A DNA stretch of 30,404 nt from Candidatus Moraniibacteriota bacterium (GCA_003157295.1 PMJF01000067.1:1-30404), one strand, 5' to 3'. Positions 16,494 through 22,886 are shown, counted from the first letter of the stretch. Notes: a model not told the origin generated them from the sequence alone. A program made the numbers and translations.

Positions 16494-18281
16494 CTATAAC
16501 TTCTCAATTACTGGCCCCATTAAAGATTCAACCTTTTGAAGTTGCTCTTGAAAAATTGCTACGTGTTGCCTTGATCTTAAAAAGGATAAAAGATCTTGAT
16601 ATTGAATAACTATTTCTTTTTTCAGCCAAGACTTTATTTCTTGAGTCTCTTTATTACTAAATTCTTCTGCCAGCCCTGCTATTTGTTGATTGTCTCCCGA
16701 CCACCACCCTTTCTCCCCTTTTAATCTTTCTCCATAGAAATGCTTAACATATAGCCTATCAATCTTCGATGGGTCGTCAGAATTATACAATTTCATTATT
16801 TCAATTATATCAGCCAAGCGATGAACTGCCACGTCAGATTCATCACCTTCATGCAGGCCATATCTAAGTCCATTTTCCTGTGCAAGGCCTTGAAGCGCTG
16901 AATGATCAAAACCTGCTTTGGCAAGGCCTTGATTATACCCTTTATTATGAGAAAAATCTTCAATTATTTTTCGCATGTCTTCATTTTCTGGAATAATCAT
17001 GATTTCTACACCACTCTTTTTGTAAAGATCCATTGTTTGCGTATCTAATATTTTTTTTGTAAAAATGACAGAGCCTTTAGGCAAAACTAAATCATGATCC
17101 CAATAAGTATCCTCTTCATATAGACTACGCGGAAGCCCATTTTCTTCGACCATTTGCTTTCCATCGGTAAAAATAATATATTCAGTCCCGTATCCACCTC
17201 CTCCAAATGTATTAGGGTCGTAAGCTGGTCTTTGCAATCCCCAATGGGTTGTTGGTCGATCGAAATGTGGATTAAAATAATCTTTTATATCAGTTATAGG
17301 TCGGTGAACATAAACTCTGCCACTTTCCGGATCAAATATGGGTAAAACATCCGTTCTTCTGATAAAGGCCAAATGATTCCAATTTAATTTGTCCTCTTTT
17401 TCTTGGTCTCCGTTCCCTCTCTCTTTGTAGCGGTGCGATAAAATTTCCTCTTCCCGCTGATCGAGAAGCTCCTTAGCTTGAGGACTCTGGGCCTCTAAGA
17501 TAGACAAAGTGCTCTCATTGATTCCACGATTAATTTCTTGAGCCTCTTCAGCATCTCTTTCTACTTGTTCAGCCAATTCCAATAATTTTTTCCAAATTAT
17601 ATCATCTGACGCTGTTTCGGCCTGTTCTTTTGTGATATAGCTGTTTCGCAATAATAATTCTCTACGATTTGCGTCTTCCTGAATATCTTTAAAGCTATTC
17701 CACGCTTGTCGCAAGTTTTCTTTATCAGATTCTTCTAAAAAATTTATGTCTGCCAATAGAACTTTGATTTCCCTTTCTCTTTCTTTTCTACCAAAAAGTT
17801 TTCCGATTCCAAATAATCGTTTTTCTGCCTTTTCATGGCTATTATGCAATTCCTGAAGCTCCGCCTCTTTTTCTTGTTTTGATTCATTAATCTCTCTATT
17901 TTTTGTCCTTGTCGCTCCAGCATAATCTGCGGGTGGATTTTGAATATTTATTTTTACGGTATCAACTTGGGGTATAGCCTGTATGTCTTCACCTATTGCG
18001 CCTGAAAATTCTCCACGTGCATTTTCGGCTTCTTGATTCAATTCATTTAATTCGTTCCTATCTGCATCATCAATGACTAATCCTTCAGAGGTTGCTCTTG
18101 TTTCAGCCGCTTCAAGTCCTTTCTGACCTTCTTTTTGAAAATTGCTCACTTCCTGCCCAGCTTGTCCTGCCATTCTTTTCCAAAAATCGTCCGCTGATTC
18201 TTGCACGACGGGCGTTTCCTGATTTTCCTGAATCTGAGGTTTTTGTTCAGGGCTAAATTTTATTTGTTCCACATCAGCCAT
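16494..18281 (-). CDS. Large coiled-coil protein of unknown function, 595 residues
   Basis: No signal peptide or membrane helix is seen. Residues ~40-290 are strongly charged and helical, with long Glu/Lys/Gln-rich stretches that look like coiled coil (REINESKQEKEAELQELHNS; EQVERDAEEAQEINRGINE). Residues ~300-595 look globular, with aromatic- and His-rich segments such as VYVHRPITDIKDYFNPHF, THWGLQRPAYD, YIIFTDGKQMVEENGLP and FYGERLKGEKGWWSGDNQ. I recognise no family and assign no activity. Its start overlaps the stop of the 51-residue gene (ATGGCTGATG), implying translational coupling, and it follows the HExxH gene. It probably works with those products, perhaps as a scaffold or target. Confidence 0.75.
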   Translation of the reverse strand: MADVEQIKFSPEQKPQIQENQETPVVQESADDFWKRMAGQAGQEVSNFQKEGQKGLEAAETRATSEGLVIDDADRNELNELNQEAENARGEFSGAIGEDIQAIPQVDTVKINIQNPPADYAGATRTKNREINESKQEKEAELQELHNSHEKAEKRLFGIGKLFGRKEREREIKVLLADINFLEESDKENLRQAWNSFKDIQEDANRRELLLRNSYITKEQAETASDDIIWKKLLELAEQVERDAEEAQEINRGINESTLSILEAQSPQAKELLDQREEEILSHRYKERGNGDQEKEDKLNWNHLAFIRRTDVLPIFDPESGRVYVHRPITDIKDYFNPHFDRPTTHWGLQRPAYDPNTFGGGGYGTEYIIFTDGKQMVEENGLPRSLYEEDTYWDHDLVLPKGSVIFTKKILDTQTMDLYKKSGVEIMIIPENEDMRKIIEDFSHNKGYNQGLAKAGFDHSALQGLAQENGLRYGLHEGDESDVAVHRLADIIEIMKLYNSDDPSKIDRLYVKHFYGERLKGEKGWWSGDNQQIAGLAEEFSNKETQEIKSWLKKEIVIQYQDLLSFLRSRQHVAIFQEQLQKVESLMGPVIEKL

Positions 18282-18429
18282 GGTTTTTTAACTTATTCCT
18301 CAATTTTTCGATATGCTGCTGATCTAATTTTTTGGAAATATTCTCCAAAATTTCCGATTGTCGTTTCTGAAGAAGCGCCATTTTATTTTGAAATTTTATC
18401 CAGACCTCTTTATATTTTTCAATTGGCAT
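18274..18429 (-). CDS. 51-residue charged helical protein coupled to the 595-residue gene
   Basis: The ORF starts with ATG at 18427-18429 (MPIEKYKEVWIKFQNKMA...) and ends with TGA at 18274-18276, inside the first codons of the next gene, so their frames overlap by 8 nt. The product is one long basic/acidic helix with heptad-like hydrophobics (ILENISKKLDQQHIEKLRNKL). The overlap, the lack of any other use for this gap, and the shared strand support a real gene. The role is unknown; a small partner of the neighbouring coiled-coil protein is plausible. Confidence 0.6.
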   Translation of the reverse strand: MPIEKYKEVWIKFQNKMALLQKRQSEILENISKKLDQQHIEKLRNKLKNHG

Positions 18430-18438
18430 AGCTTTGCG

Positions 18439-18468
18439 TTAAATTTTTATCTGCTCCACATTATTCAT
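18439..18468 (-). pseudogene. Nine-codon remnant resembling the start of the 595-residue protein
   Basis: ATGAATAATGTGGAGCAGAT opens a frame MNNVEQIKI-stop that closely matches MADVEQIKF at the start of the 595-residue gene. The copy has five A residues where the intact gene has four (ATAAAAATTT against ATAAAATTT). Removing one A would give MNNVEQIKFNA. Its ATG overlaps the TAA of the HExxH gene (ATGAATAA). It looks like a duplicated, frameshifted 5' end; a short leader peptide is the alternative. Confidence 0.45.
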
Positions 18469-19594
18469 ATTTTTCCAATTCTCCTGCAATATTTTCAAAG
18501 GGATTCTGGATTATAATAGCTTTGACCTTTGCTTTTTCGACTCCATTCTCAATTGCTCTCTTGATAGCTCTTATATTCTGATTAAATCTTTCTATCCACA
18601 GGTTTCTCACTGGATCAACAACATTCATTTGATACTGTTCCCATATTTTAATGTTTTCGGGACTAAAGCTTTCGTCATCCTCATCTTCTGGATGTACAAA
18701 ATCATATCCATGTTTATCCGGCTCATAGGATTTGAAAATTCTTGTTCCGCTGGTATATGGATTGTCGGGAGTTTCTTCCTTGGCTTCCAATATTTGATTG
18801 TTGTCAATTCGAGCCAAAATCTCGTCCTTAAGACGAGAATTGGCCCAAAGCTCATACTGTCTTTCAGTAATTTCCCTGGCGCCTTTTTCATCTTTTGCAT
18901 TTTGAAATTCATTGTTGATATCCTTATATTTTTCATAAATTTCGTGCATTGGCAATGCCGAATTAAACATGTGTGTTAGCTCATGGCCCGAAGAGCCCAT
19001 TTCTCCAAAACCTACCATTCCGATGAATTTATCTCTTTTTAGAGGTGCGAGGTCTTTATCAAAATCCAAGTATGTAAGACCGCCAATCCCTCCGATGAAG
19101 AAAGTATTGTATTTCGAATATACTTTCTTGAAAGCCGTTTCATTGCCATGAAAATATAAACCATATGGCTTTTTTATCATCTCGAGCTGGCTTGAAGGTA
19201 CGCCAAAAATTTCTTGAAAAACTTTGCTTGGATCTTCGCCGCATTCCTCAAGTAAGGCATCGATAATTTGTTTTCGTGCGGCAATATTGCTTTCAGCGGA
19301 TTCTCTTGTCTTTGCATCAAGATATTTCAAGGCCCTAATATTGTTATCATCAGGAATCTTCTCAATTTCTGTTTCATTATCAGCGCTATTTTTCAATCTT
19401 CTTCTTATTTCTTCCTCTTTCTCATTATCGACTATTCTTTGCTGTTCTATTTCCTTTTCCAATAATCGCTCCGATTCCTCATAATCATGCCTATCCGGCT
19501 CTCCTTTTTCGTTTCTTGACGCCTTCAATTGAAGAGCGTTATCTCTAATTTTATAGGCTTCATCTTCAGCTTGCTCAAATGAATATCGCTCCAT
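18461..19594 (-). CDS. Putative HExxH zinc metalloprotease, 377 residues
   Basis: Residues 1-~125 are charged and helical, with coiled-coil character (EESERLLEKEIEQQRIVDNEKEE split over 39-61). The central domain contains SSGHELTHMFN, a zincin HExxH motif (H204, E205, H208) preceded by a small-residue strand FIGMVGFGEMG. A gluzincin-type third ligand could be E248 in YELWANSRLKDE, 40 residues on, with A251 placed as in E-x-x-A helices. A second helix-rich tail follows. There is no signal peptide, so it should act in the cytoplasm unless exported otherwise. It leads the module with the 51- and 595-residue genes. Protease activity is inferred from the motif only. Confidence 0.7.
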   Translation of the reverse strand: MERYSFEQAEDEAYKIRDNALQLKASRNEKGEPDRHDYEESERLLEKEIEQQRIVDNEKEEEIRRRLKNSADNETEIEKIPDDNNIRALKYLDAKTRESAESNIAARKQIIDALLEECGEDPSKVFQEIFGVPSSQLEMIKKPYGLYFHGNETAFKKVYSKYNTFFIGGIGGLTYLDFDKDLAPLKRDKFIGMVGFGEMGSSGHELTHMFNSALPMHEIYEKYKDINNEFQNAKDEKGAREITERQYELWANSRLKDEILARIDNNQILEAKEETPDNPYTSGTRIFKSYEPDKHGYDFVHPEDEDDESFSPENIKIWEQYQMNVVDPVRNLWIERFNQNIRAIKRAIENGVEKAKVKAIIIQNPFENIAGELEKYE

Positions 19595-19610
19595 AACGTT
19601 TATTTTGAAT

Positions 19611-19633
19611 ATTATAGTGATTTGATTATATCA
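19611..19633 (-). promoter_or_regulatory. Candidate promoter(s) for the protease module
   Basis: On the minus strand an extended -10 TGATATAAT (19625-19633) and a second TATAAT (19611-19616) lie 17-39 nt before the ATG at 19594. Neither has a clear -35. They directly follow the T-run of the hairpin at 19650-19662. Confidence 0.45.
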
Positions 19634-19642
19634 TGAATTATA

Positions 19643-19766
19643 AAAAACACCTCAAAATGAGGCATTTCTCCGGGTTATGAAAAGAAAATATAAAATATAT
19701 AGTTCGAGCCATTCCATAGGTTAAAGAAAATAATCCCTTATACAAGGGATTATTTCATCATCGGGA
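19643..19766. repeat. Double-hairpin module, copy 1
   Basis: This shares ordered blocks with 21363-21486. The blocks are AAAAAACACCTCAA-R-ATGAGGCATTT, then AGTTCGAGCC-R-TTCC, then a hairpin whose apex is CTT(T)ATACAAG, then ATC/ATG-CGGG(G)AC. The first block holds a hairpin (CCTCA at 19650-19654 with TGAGG at 19658-19662) that, on the minus strand, is followed by TGTTTTTT and is a likely terminator. The module occupies most of the gene-free stretch 19595-20008, together with element copy B. Confidence 0.6.
19729..19755. terminator. Strong hairpin, terminator-like on both strands
   Basis: A perfect 12-bp stem AAATAATCCCTT (19729-19740) with AAGGGATTATTT (19744-19755) has a 3-nt loop. Minus-strand reading gives GGGATTATTTTCTTT. 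It belongs to the double-hairpin module. Confidence 0.65.
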
Positions 19767-19927
19767 CATCATGAACGGCGTTCGAGATTATTTTCAATTG
19801 GGATTCAGTATAAACTTCGATCTTTTGAGAATGGTATAAAAAGAAGCTATTCTAAACCTTTAGAAATATGGAATTTTTTTCTGACTACAACACAAGCATA
19901 TGAGGGTCAGAACCTTGTATTTCGGGG
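19761..19927. repeat. Intergenic element, copy B
   Basis: This is the partner of copy A (16315-16481), in the same orientation, about 3.4 kb away. It carries CGGGACATC, the palindrome GAACGGCGTTC (19774-19784), the mini-ORF at 19771-19839, the stem TTCTGA (19879-19884) with TCAGAA (19907-19912), and the end block TTTCGGGGAAT. A different plus frame is also open from 19731 to a TAG near 19936, but that frame has stops in copy A. The two copies flank the HExxH/51/595 module. Confidence 0.7.
19771..19839 (+). CDS. Putative 22-residue peptide, copy B
   Basis: An ATG-initiated ORF reads MNGVRDYFQLGFSINFDLLR + MV. It aligns without gaps with the GTG-initiated peptide at 16325-16396; 14 of the first 15 positions match if the initiator is counted as Met in both. 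The substitution pattern (synonymous third positions, then I/L, K/R and I/M exchanges) is what selection on a peptide would leave. CGGGA lies 4 nt before the ATG. No promoter is convincing. The function is unknown. Confidence 0.4.
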   Translation: MNGVRDYFQLGFSINFDLLRMV

Positions 19928-19935
19928 AATAAAAT

Positions 19936-19957
19936 AGCCAGACTTGAAAGTCTGGCT
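19936..19957 (-). terminator. Terminator of the 391-residue gene
   Basis: A perfect 10-bp inverted repeat, AGCCAGACTT (19936-19945) and AAGTCTGGCT (19948-19957), is followed on the minus strand by ATTTTATT. It starts about 50 nt past the stop at 20009. Confidence 0.75.
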
Positions 19958-20008
19958 GGGCAGTTGCCCTGAAAAGAAAAGTTATTTTTCCATCGCCCTC
20001 CTTTGTTA

Positions 20009-21184
20009 TTAGAGGAGTAGAGATTCACTTCCTGATGGCAAAGCATTTTCCGGAAGTGAGTCGCGGTTAACAAAGCAGGCGCGAACCGAAACTACTTTTG
20101 GGGCATTCGGATTCTTTCCTTCACCCTTTCTCCTGCGGCGATGGGCCCTCCTCCAGTGGGCACACACTTGTCGTCCTGTCGTGCCTTCGCCATTTCCAAC
20201 CGCCTTATCCATGGCATCGCGAATAATCGGATGGACGCTTTTCACGACGAAAATTTCTGCTTCGTCGGTAATTGCGGTCGCATCCAGCTGCTTTTTCTTT
20301 TCGGATACGATCCGCACCTTCCGTTCGCCAGCTGGCCGTTCTTTAGGCGGGAGAGCATCGAGATACATACACAACTTGCAGACGAGACTGACTGCTTTCA
20401 GGCACGTGTTGAGTGTGGCATCTACAAATTTCCCGTCGTTGGTCATGTTGATGCTCTTCTCGAGGTTTCCAAGATCATTCGACTCTTTCCCCCGGATGTT
20501 TATGCTCGGGCATGAAAGCCGAATAAGTTGCCGGTTCATGAAATCCGTTATCCGCCTCAGCCGGTTGTTGGCTTTATCCCATTGCTTCCGGCGGACGAAG
20601 TCTTTCAGCTGGGTTTTTTCCAGTCTCGAAATGGGTTTATATTCTTCCAGCCTGCCTGACAGCAGTCGGAAAGAAACGATATCGGCCAAGTCCGGCGCTT
20701 GTCCAAGCGTGTCGAACAAGTTCCCATTCACAATGATAGCGTCGAAGAAATTTTGGCCGTCGCCCGGTATGGGACAATCCAAAGTGATGACGAAAGATCC
20801 GAACGGGAAATGGATGTCCTTCCATCCGAGGTGTCCCAACGATGTCTGGTCTAAAAAACGGATCAGTTCCTCGCTTAGATGAAAGACACGACGCGACCCG
20901 GCGGTCCATGCACCGAGATCCAGTGGCAAGGCGCCAAGCTGGTTGCCCATTTTATCCCAATCTTTTTCGACGAACCTCATCGTATCAAAAATTTCGTCCA
21001 AGGAATAGGATAGGAGATACTTGCGCAACTCCGCGAAATTGACGATCGGCCCTTTTGAAGGGAGGCTCACCGTACTCATTCCCATTTTTAGATCCAGTAT
21101 CCTGTGGTGATAAATCGAGAACCAGTAGTCTTCCCAAAGGCTCAGGATCTGTTCCAGCCGTAAAACCAGTCTTCCTCTCAACAT
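20009..21184 (-). CDS. Orphan 391-residue protein with basic HWRRAHRRRR segment
   Basis: The longest frame opens with a TTG at 21292, but an RNA hairpin leader occupies that region. The first ATG (21182-21184, MLRGRLVLRLEQILSLWEDY) with GGGG about 9 nt upstream is chosen. The protein is soluble and mixed alpha/beta, with no recognised catalytic motif. Near the C-terminus VCAHWRRAHRRRRKGEGKN followed by VSVRACFVNRD resembles a conserved tail in some phage and plasmid orphan proteins (H-W-R-R then a V-x-V/I-x-P-like strand), perhaps nucleic-acid binding. Base composition appears higher in G/C than the flanking module. It has its own leader and terminator, between two copies of the double-hairpin module, so horizontal origin is likely. 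Confidence 0.7.
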   Translation of the reverse strand: MLRGRLVLRLEQILSLWEDYWFSIYHHRILDLKMGMSTVSLPSKGPIVNFAELRKYLLSYSLDEIFDTMRFVEKDWDKMGNQLGALPLDLGAWTAGSRRVFHLSEELIRFLDQTSLGHLGWKDIHFPFGSFVITLDCPIPGDGQNFFDAIIVNGNLFDTLGQAPDLADIVSFRLLSGRLEEYKPISRLEKTQLKDFVRRKQWDKANNRLRRITDFMNRQLIRLSCPSINIRGKESNDLGNLEKSINMTNDGKFVDATLNTCLKAVSLVCKLCMYLDALPPKERPAGERKVRIVSEKKKQLDATAITDEAEIFVVKSVHPIIRDAMDKAVGNGEGTTGRQVCAHWRRAHRRRRKGEGKNPNAPKVVSVRACFVNRDSLPENALPSGSESLLL

Positions 21185-21219
21185 TATGACTACCCCGCAA
21201 TTAAGGTTTTTTATATCAA

Positions 21220-21345
21220 TGTGATTTTTTATCACACGAACTAAATAATTGAGACCCGGAAAAAGCCGTGGAAAGCTCCTTTCGGGTCCCAATTAAGTGT
21301 TGTCAAAGAACAATAAATAATTGCATACGATTTCAGCTATGTCAA
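21220..21345 (-). promoter_or_regulatory. Structured 5' leader and promoter region of the 391-residue gene
   Basis: In minus-strand order: two TTGACA boxes (21340-21345 and 21301-21306); a hairpin in which GGGACCCG pairs with CGGGTCTC (about 21255-21292), with an inner GAAAG-gag-CTTTC stem; and then TGTGAT-N5-ATCACA (21220-21236). The last resembles a CRP/FNR half-site pair but with a 7-nt TGTGA/TCACA gap instead of 6. The -10 hexamers are weak. A regulatory leader is inferred. Confidence 0.45.
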
Positions 21346-21362
21346 GAAATCCTTTCTCACGA

Positions 21363-21486
21363 AAAAACACCTCAAGATGAGGCATTTTTCCCGAGCGATT
21401 TGCACAACGCATTATCCCAGTTCGAGCCGTTCCGTCGTCCATCAAAAAAGAGGCTTTATACAAGCCTCAAAAATGATGCGGGGACG
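21363..21486. repeat. Double-hairpin module, copy 2, adjoining tRNA-Asp
   Basis: This is the partner of 19643-19766. It holds two minus-strand terminator hairpins: GAGGCTT/AAGCCTC (21450-21468) followed by TTTTTT, and CCTCA/TGAGG (21370-21382) followed by TGTTTTTT. The match extends into the first bases of the tRNA-Asp 3' end (CGGGGAC against CGGGAC in copy 1). Confidence 0.6.
21450..21468 (-). terminator. Terminator of the tRNA transcript
   Basis: A 7-bp stem with a TATAC loop, followed on the minus strand by TTTTTTG, starts 11 nt beyond the tRNA-Asp 3' end. Confidence 0.8.
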
Positions 21487-21552
21487 ACCGGGCTCGAACC
21501 GGCGACCTTCTGCGTGACAGGCAGACGCTCTAACCAACTGAGCTACGCCCCC
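21479..21552 (-). tRNA. tRNA-Asp (GTC)
   Basis: A complete cloverleaf can be drawn: acceptor GGGGGCG with CGTCCCC (one G-U), D-arm GCTC/GAGC, anticodon stem TCTGC/GCAGA with loop CTGTCAC (anticodon GTC), and T-arm GCCGG-TTCGAGC-CCGGT with discriminator G. CCA is not encoded. It is the last of three minus-strand tRNAs before the terminator. Confidence 0.95.
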
Positions 21553-21570
21553 ATGTTTAATTTTTCTTCG

Positions 21571-21644
21571 TACCGGGGGAGAGACTCGAACTCTCGACCT
21601 CGGGCTTATGAGTCCCGCGCTCTAACCAGCTGAGCTACCCCGGC
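21571..21644 (-). tRNA. tRNA-Met (CAT), elongator type
   Basis: The cloverleaf has acceptor GCCGGGG with CCCCGGT (G1-U72), a standard D-arm with GCTC/GAGC, anticodon loop CTCATAA, and T-arm GAGAG-TTCGAGT-CTCTC; CCA is not encoded. The paired 1-72 and the presence of a separate initiator downstream indicate elongator Met; a lysidine-modified tRNA-Ile(CAT) cannot be excluded by eye. The last anticodon-stem pair (A31-G39) is a mismatch. Confidence 0.9.
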
Positions 21645-21685
21645 GTATGCTTATATTTTAAATCAACTTATGATGTTAATCAATA

Positions 21686-21710
21686 AAAAGCCAGCATGCC
21701 ATTTCTGGGC
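21686..21710 (-). terminator. Possible hairpin between tRNA-fMet and tRNA-Met
   Basis: On the minus strand GCCCAG...CTGGC is followed by TTTTTATTG. The stem is short with a bulge. It may be a weak terminator or a processing signal in the tRNA precursor. Confidence 0.35.
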
Positions 21711-21733
21711 CGGTTTATTTTTGCGGACGCTTG

Positions 21734-21807
21734 TTGCGGGGGTGGGATTTGAACCCACGACCTGGTGGTTATGAGCCACCCGAGCTACCGGACTGCTCTA
21801 CCCCGCT
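21734..21807 (-). tRNA. Initiator tRNA-fMet (CAT)
   Basis: The sequence closely follows bacterial initiators: AGCGGGG, TAGAGCAG, TCCGGTAGCTCG, anticodon loop CTCATAA, T-loop TTCAAAT, and CCCCGCA plus discriminator A. The 1-72 position is an A-A mismatch, the unpaired end that marks initiators (usually C-A). The anticodon stem GGTGG/CCACC keeps two of the three diagnostic G-C pairs. CCA is not encoded. Confidence 0.95.
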
Positions 21808-21864
21808 GTGTTTACTTTGTAACATTATACTGTTTTTTTGATTTTGTCAATAAAGGTACAAAGA

Positions 21865-21893
21865 TTGACATGTTTCTGCTATCGTACTATTGT
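21865..21893 (+). promoter_or_regulatory. Strong promoter for the EamA-like cassette
   Basis: A perfect TTGACA (21865-21870) is followed after 17 nt by TATTGT (21888-21893). It is divergent from the tRNA cluster and gives a leader of about 55 nt. Confidence 0.75.
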
Positions 21894-21921
21894 GATTGGC
21901 TGTACCTTAATTTAAAAATAA

Positions 21922-21935
21922 CCGAGTTAACTCGG
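21922..21935 (+). promoter_or_regulatory. 14-bp perfect palindrome in the leader
   Basis: CCGAGTTAACTCGG lies between the predicted transcription start and the SD of the membrane-protein gene. It could be a repressor site or a small hairpin that affects translation. Confidence 0.5.
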
Positions 21936-21955
21936 AAGATAAGGAGCCCAGTCTT

Positions 21956-22435
21956 ATGAACTGGATCTATTATTCATTGGCATGTCTATTCTTCTGGACA
22001 CCTACCGGGATTTTTCTCGGTAAGGCAAATGGCGCGCATGGATTCGTTATGACTTTTCATGTGCAAACAGTTACTTTAGTACTTTTCTCTGTCATCCTAC
22101 AACTCCTCTACCCTCCGAATCTTGAGATAGTCTCCAAAACCTCAATGGCTTTTTCCATAGCCAACGGAATCTGTTCAGGATTCGCATATATCTTTTTCAT
22201 GAAGTCCTTCGAAGTTGCCCCAGGAAAAGTACCGGAGATAGAGCTTGTAACTGCTCTTTATCCGGTGTTATGCGTCTTTCTTATCTTTGGAATACAACAA
22301 TTACGCCTAAACTGGGTTGATGAGATTGTCAAGATAAGATTTAACCACTTATTAAGTGTTATTCTCTTTGCCGGAGCTTTTACTAGTTGGATCTGGCAAC
22401 CAGAATGGACTGAAAAAATGAAATCATTTTTTTAA
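21956..22435 (+). CDS. Half-size EamA/DMT-family membrane protein
   Basis: The 159-residue protein has about five transmembrane helices. The segment SFEVAPGKVPEIELVTALYPVLCVFLIFG matches the conserved end of one EamA repeat (small residues, then a TALYP turn before a helix). Full EamA transporters have two such repeats and ten helices; this one has one, so it may work as a homodimer like small multidrug transporters. The substrate is unknown. A strong SD AAGGAG (21941-21946) lies 9 nt before the ATG. It is the first gene of a two-gene cassette with a clear promoter and terminators. Confidence 0.8.
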   Translation: MNWIYYSLACLFFWTPTGIFLGKANGAHGFVMTFHVQTVTLVLFSVILQLLYPPNLEIVSKTSMAFSIANGICSGFAYIFFMKSFEVAPGKVPEIELVTALYPVLCVFLIFGIQQLRLNWVDEIVKIRFNHLLSVILFAGAFTSWIWQPEWTEKMKSFF

Positions 22436-22455
22436 CCTTTTTTTCGGGAGGACTC

Positions 22456-22848
22456 ATGAGTCAGATTCTTCAAACAACTATGCGGTGGGGAACAAACGCA
22501 GTGTCTCTGGGCATCTTTGAAAAAATCGAAGCCAGCTGGGCGCTCATAAACGCTTTGGTCGAGCTCGAACAGTTGCCCAAAAGTTCTATCTGTGTCGTTG
22601 CGAATTCACGGTTTGAGCAACCTCTTCCGCAATACCGAGAAGAGCCAGTGGGCATTATATGGGAGAAATTCAGGAAAATTTCCAGTTTAATGCTGCTGAC
22701 TTATCGGTCTCGTAGCGATGGAAGTGAGATTTTGTTCATTTTCCAAAAACGTCTCGGATATCTGTTTTTGGATTGTGGAGGGGGCGGCATAAAGCTGCCT
22801 TTGGCCAAAGAATTGACCAGCCTCGGAAACAAACTCCTTTGTTTTTGA
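22456..22848 (+). CDS. Orphan 130-residue protein
   Basis: A soluble protein with no recognised domain. Visible features are a helical N-terminus (FEKIEASWALINALVELEQ), a beta-like middle (MLLTYRSRSDGSEILFIFQKRLGYLFLD) and a Gly-rich turn CGGGGIKLP. It starts 20 nt after the EamA-like gene with an SD GGGAGGA (22446-22452), so the two are probably co-translated from one mRNA. The strong SDs differ from most genes in the window. The role is unknown; a partner or regulator of the membrane protein is possible. Confidence 0.65.
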   Translation: MSQILQTTMRWGTNAVSLGIFEKIEASWALINALVELEQLPKSSICVVANSRFEQPLPQYREEPVGIIWEKFRKISSLMLLTYRSRSDGSEILFIFQKRLGYLFLDCGGGGIKLPLAKELTSLGNKLLCF

Positions 22849-22856
22849 CAAAAAAG

Positions 22857-22886
22857 CGGGAGGCACCGACTCGTTCGGACCTCCCG
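22857..22886 (+). terminator. G/C-rich terminator hairpin of the cassette
   Basis: CGGGAGG (22857-22863) pairs with CCTCCCG (22880-22886), with an inner CCGA/TCGG stem. A preceding A-run is present but no T-run follows directly; the next hairpin supplies it. Confidence 0.6.

Noticed and set aside
19731..19938. Longer plus-strand ORF through element B (ending GQNLVFRGIK)
   Set aside because: The matching frame in copy A contains two stops, and substitutions do not favour third positions in this frame.
21220..21236. TGTGAT-N5-ATCACA as a CRP site
   Set aside because: The TGTGA/TCACA gap is 7 nt rather than 6 and no cyclic-AMP system is expected, so it is listed only as part of a structured leader.
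21470..21640. Plus-strand frame reading GTTGLEPATFC and RDSNSRPRAYESRAL
   Set aside because: It is the antisense translation of the tRNA-Asp and tRNA-Met genes, a well-known false ORF pattern.
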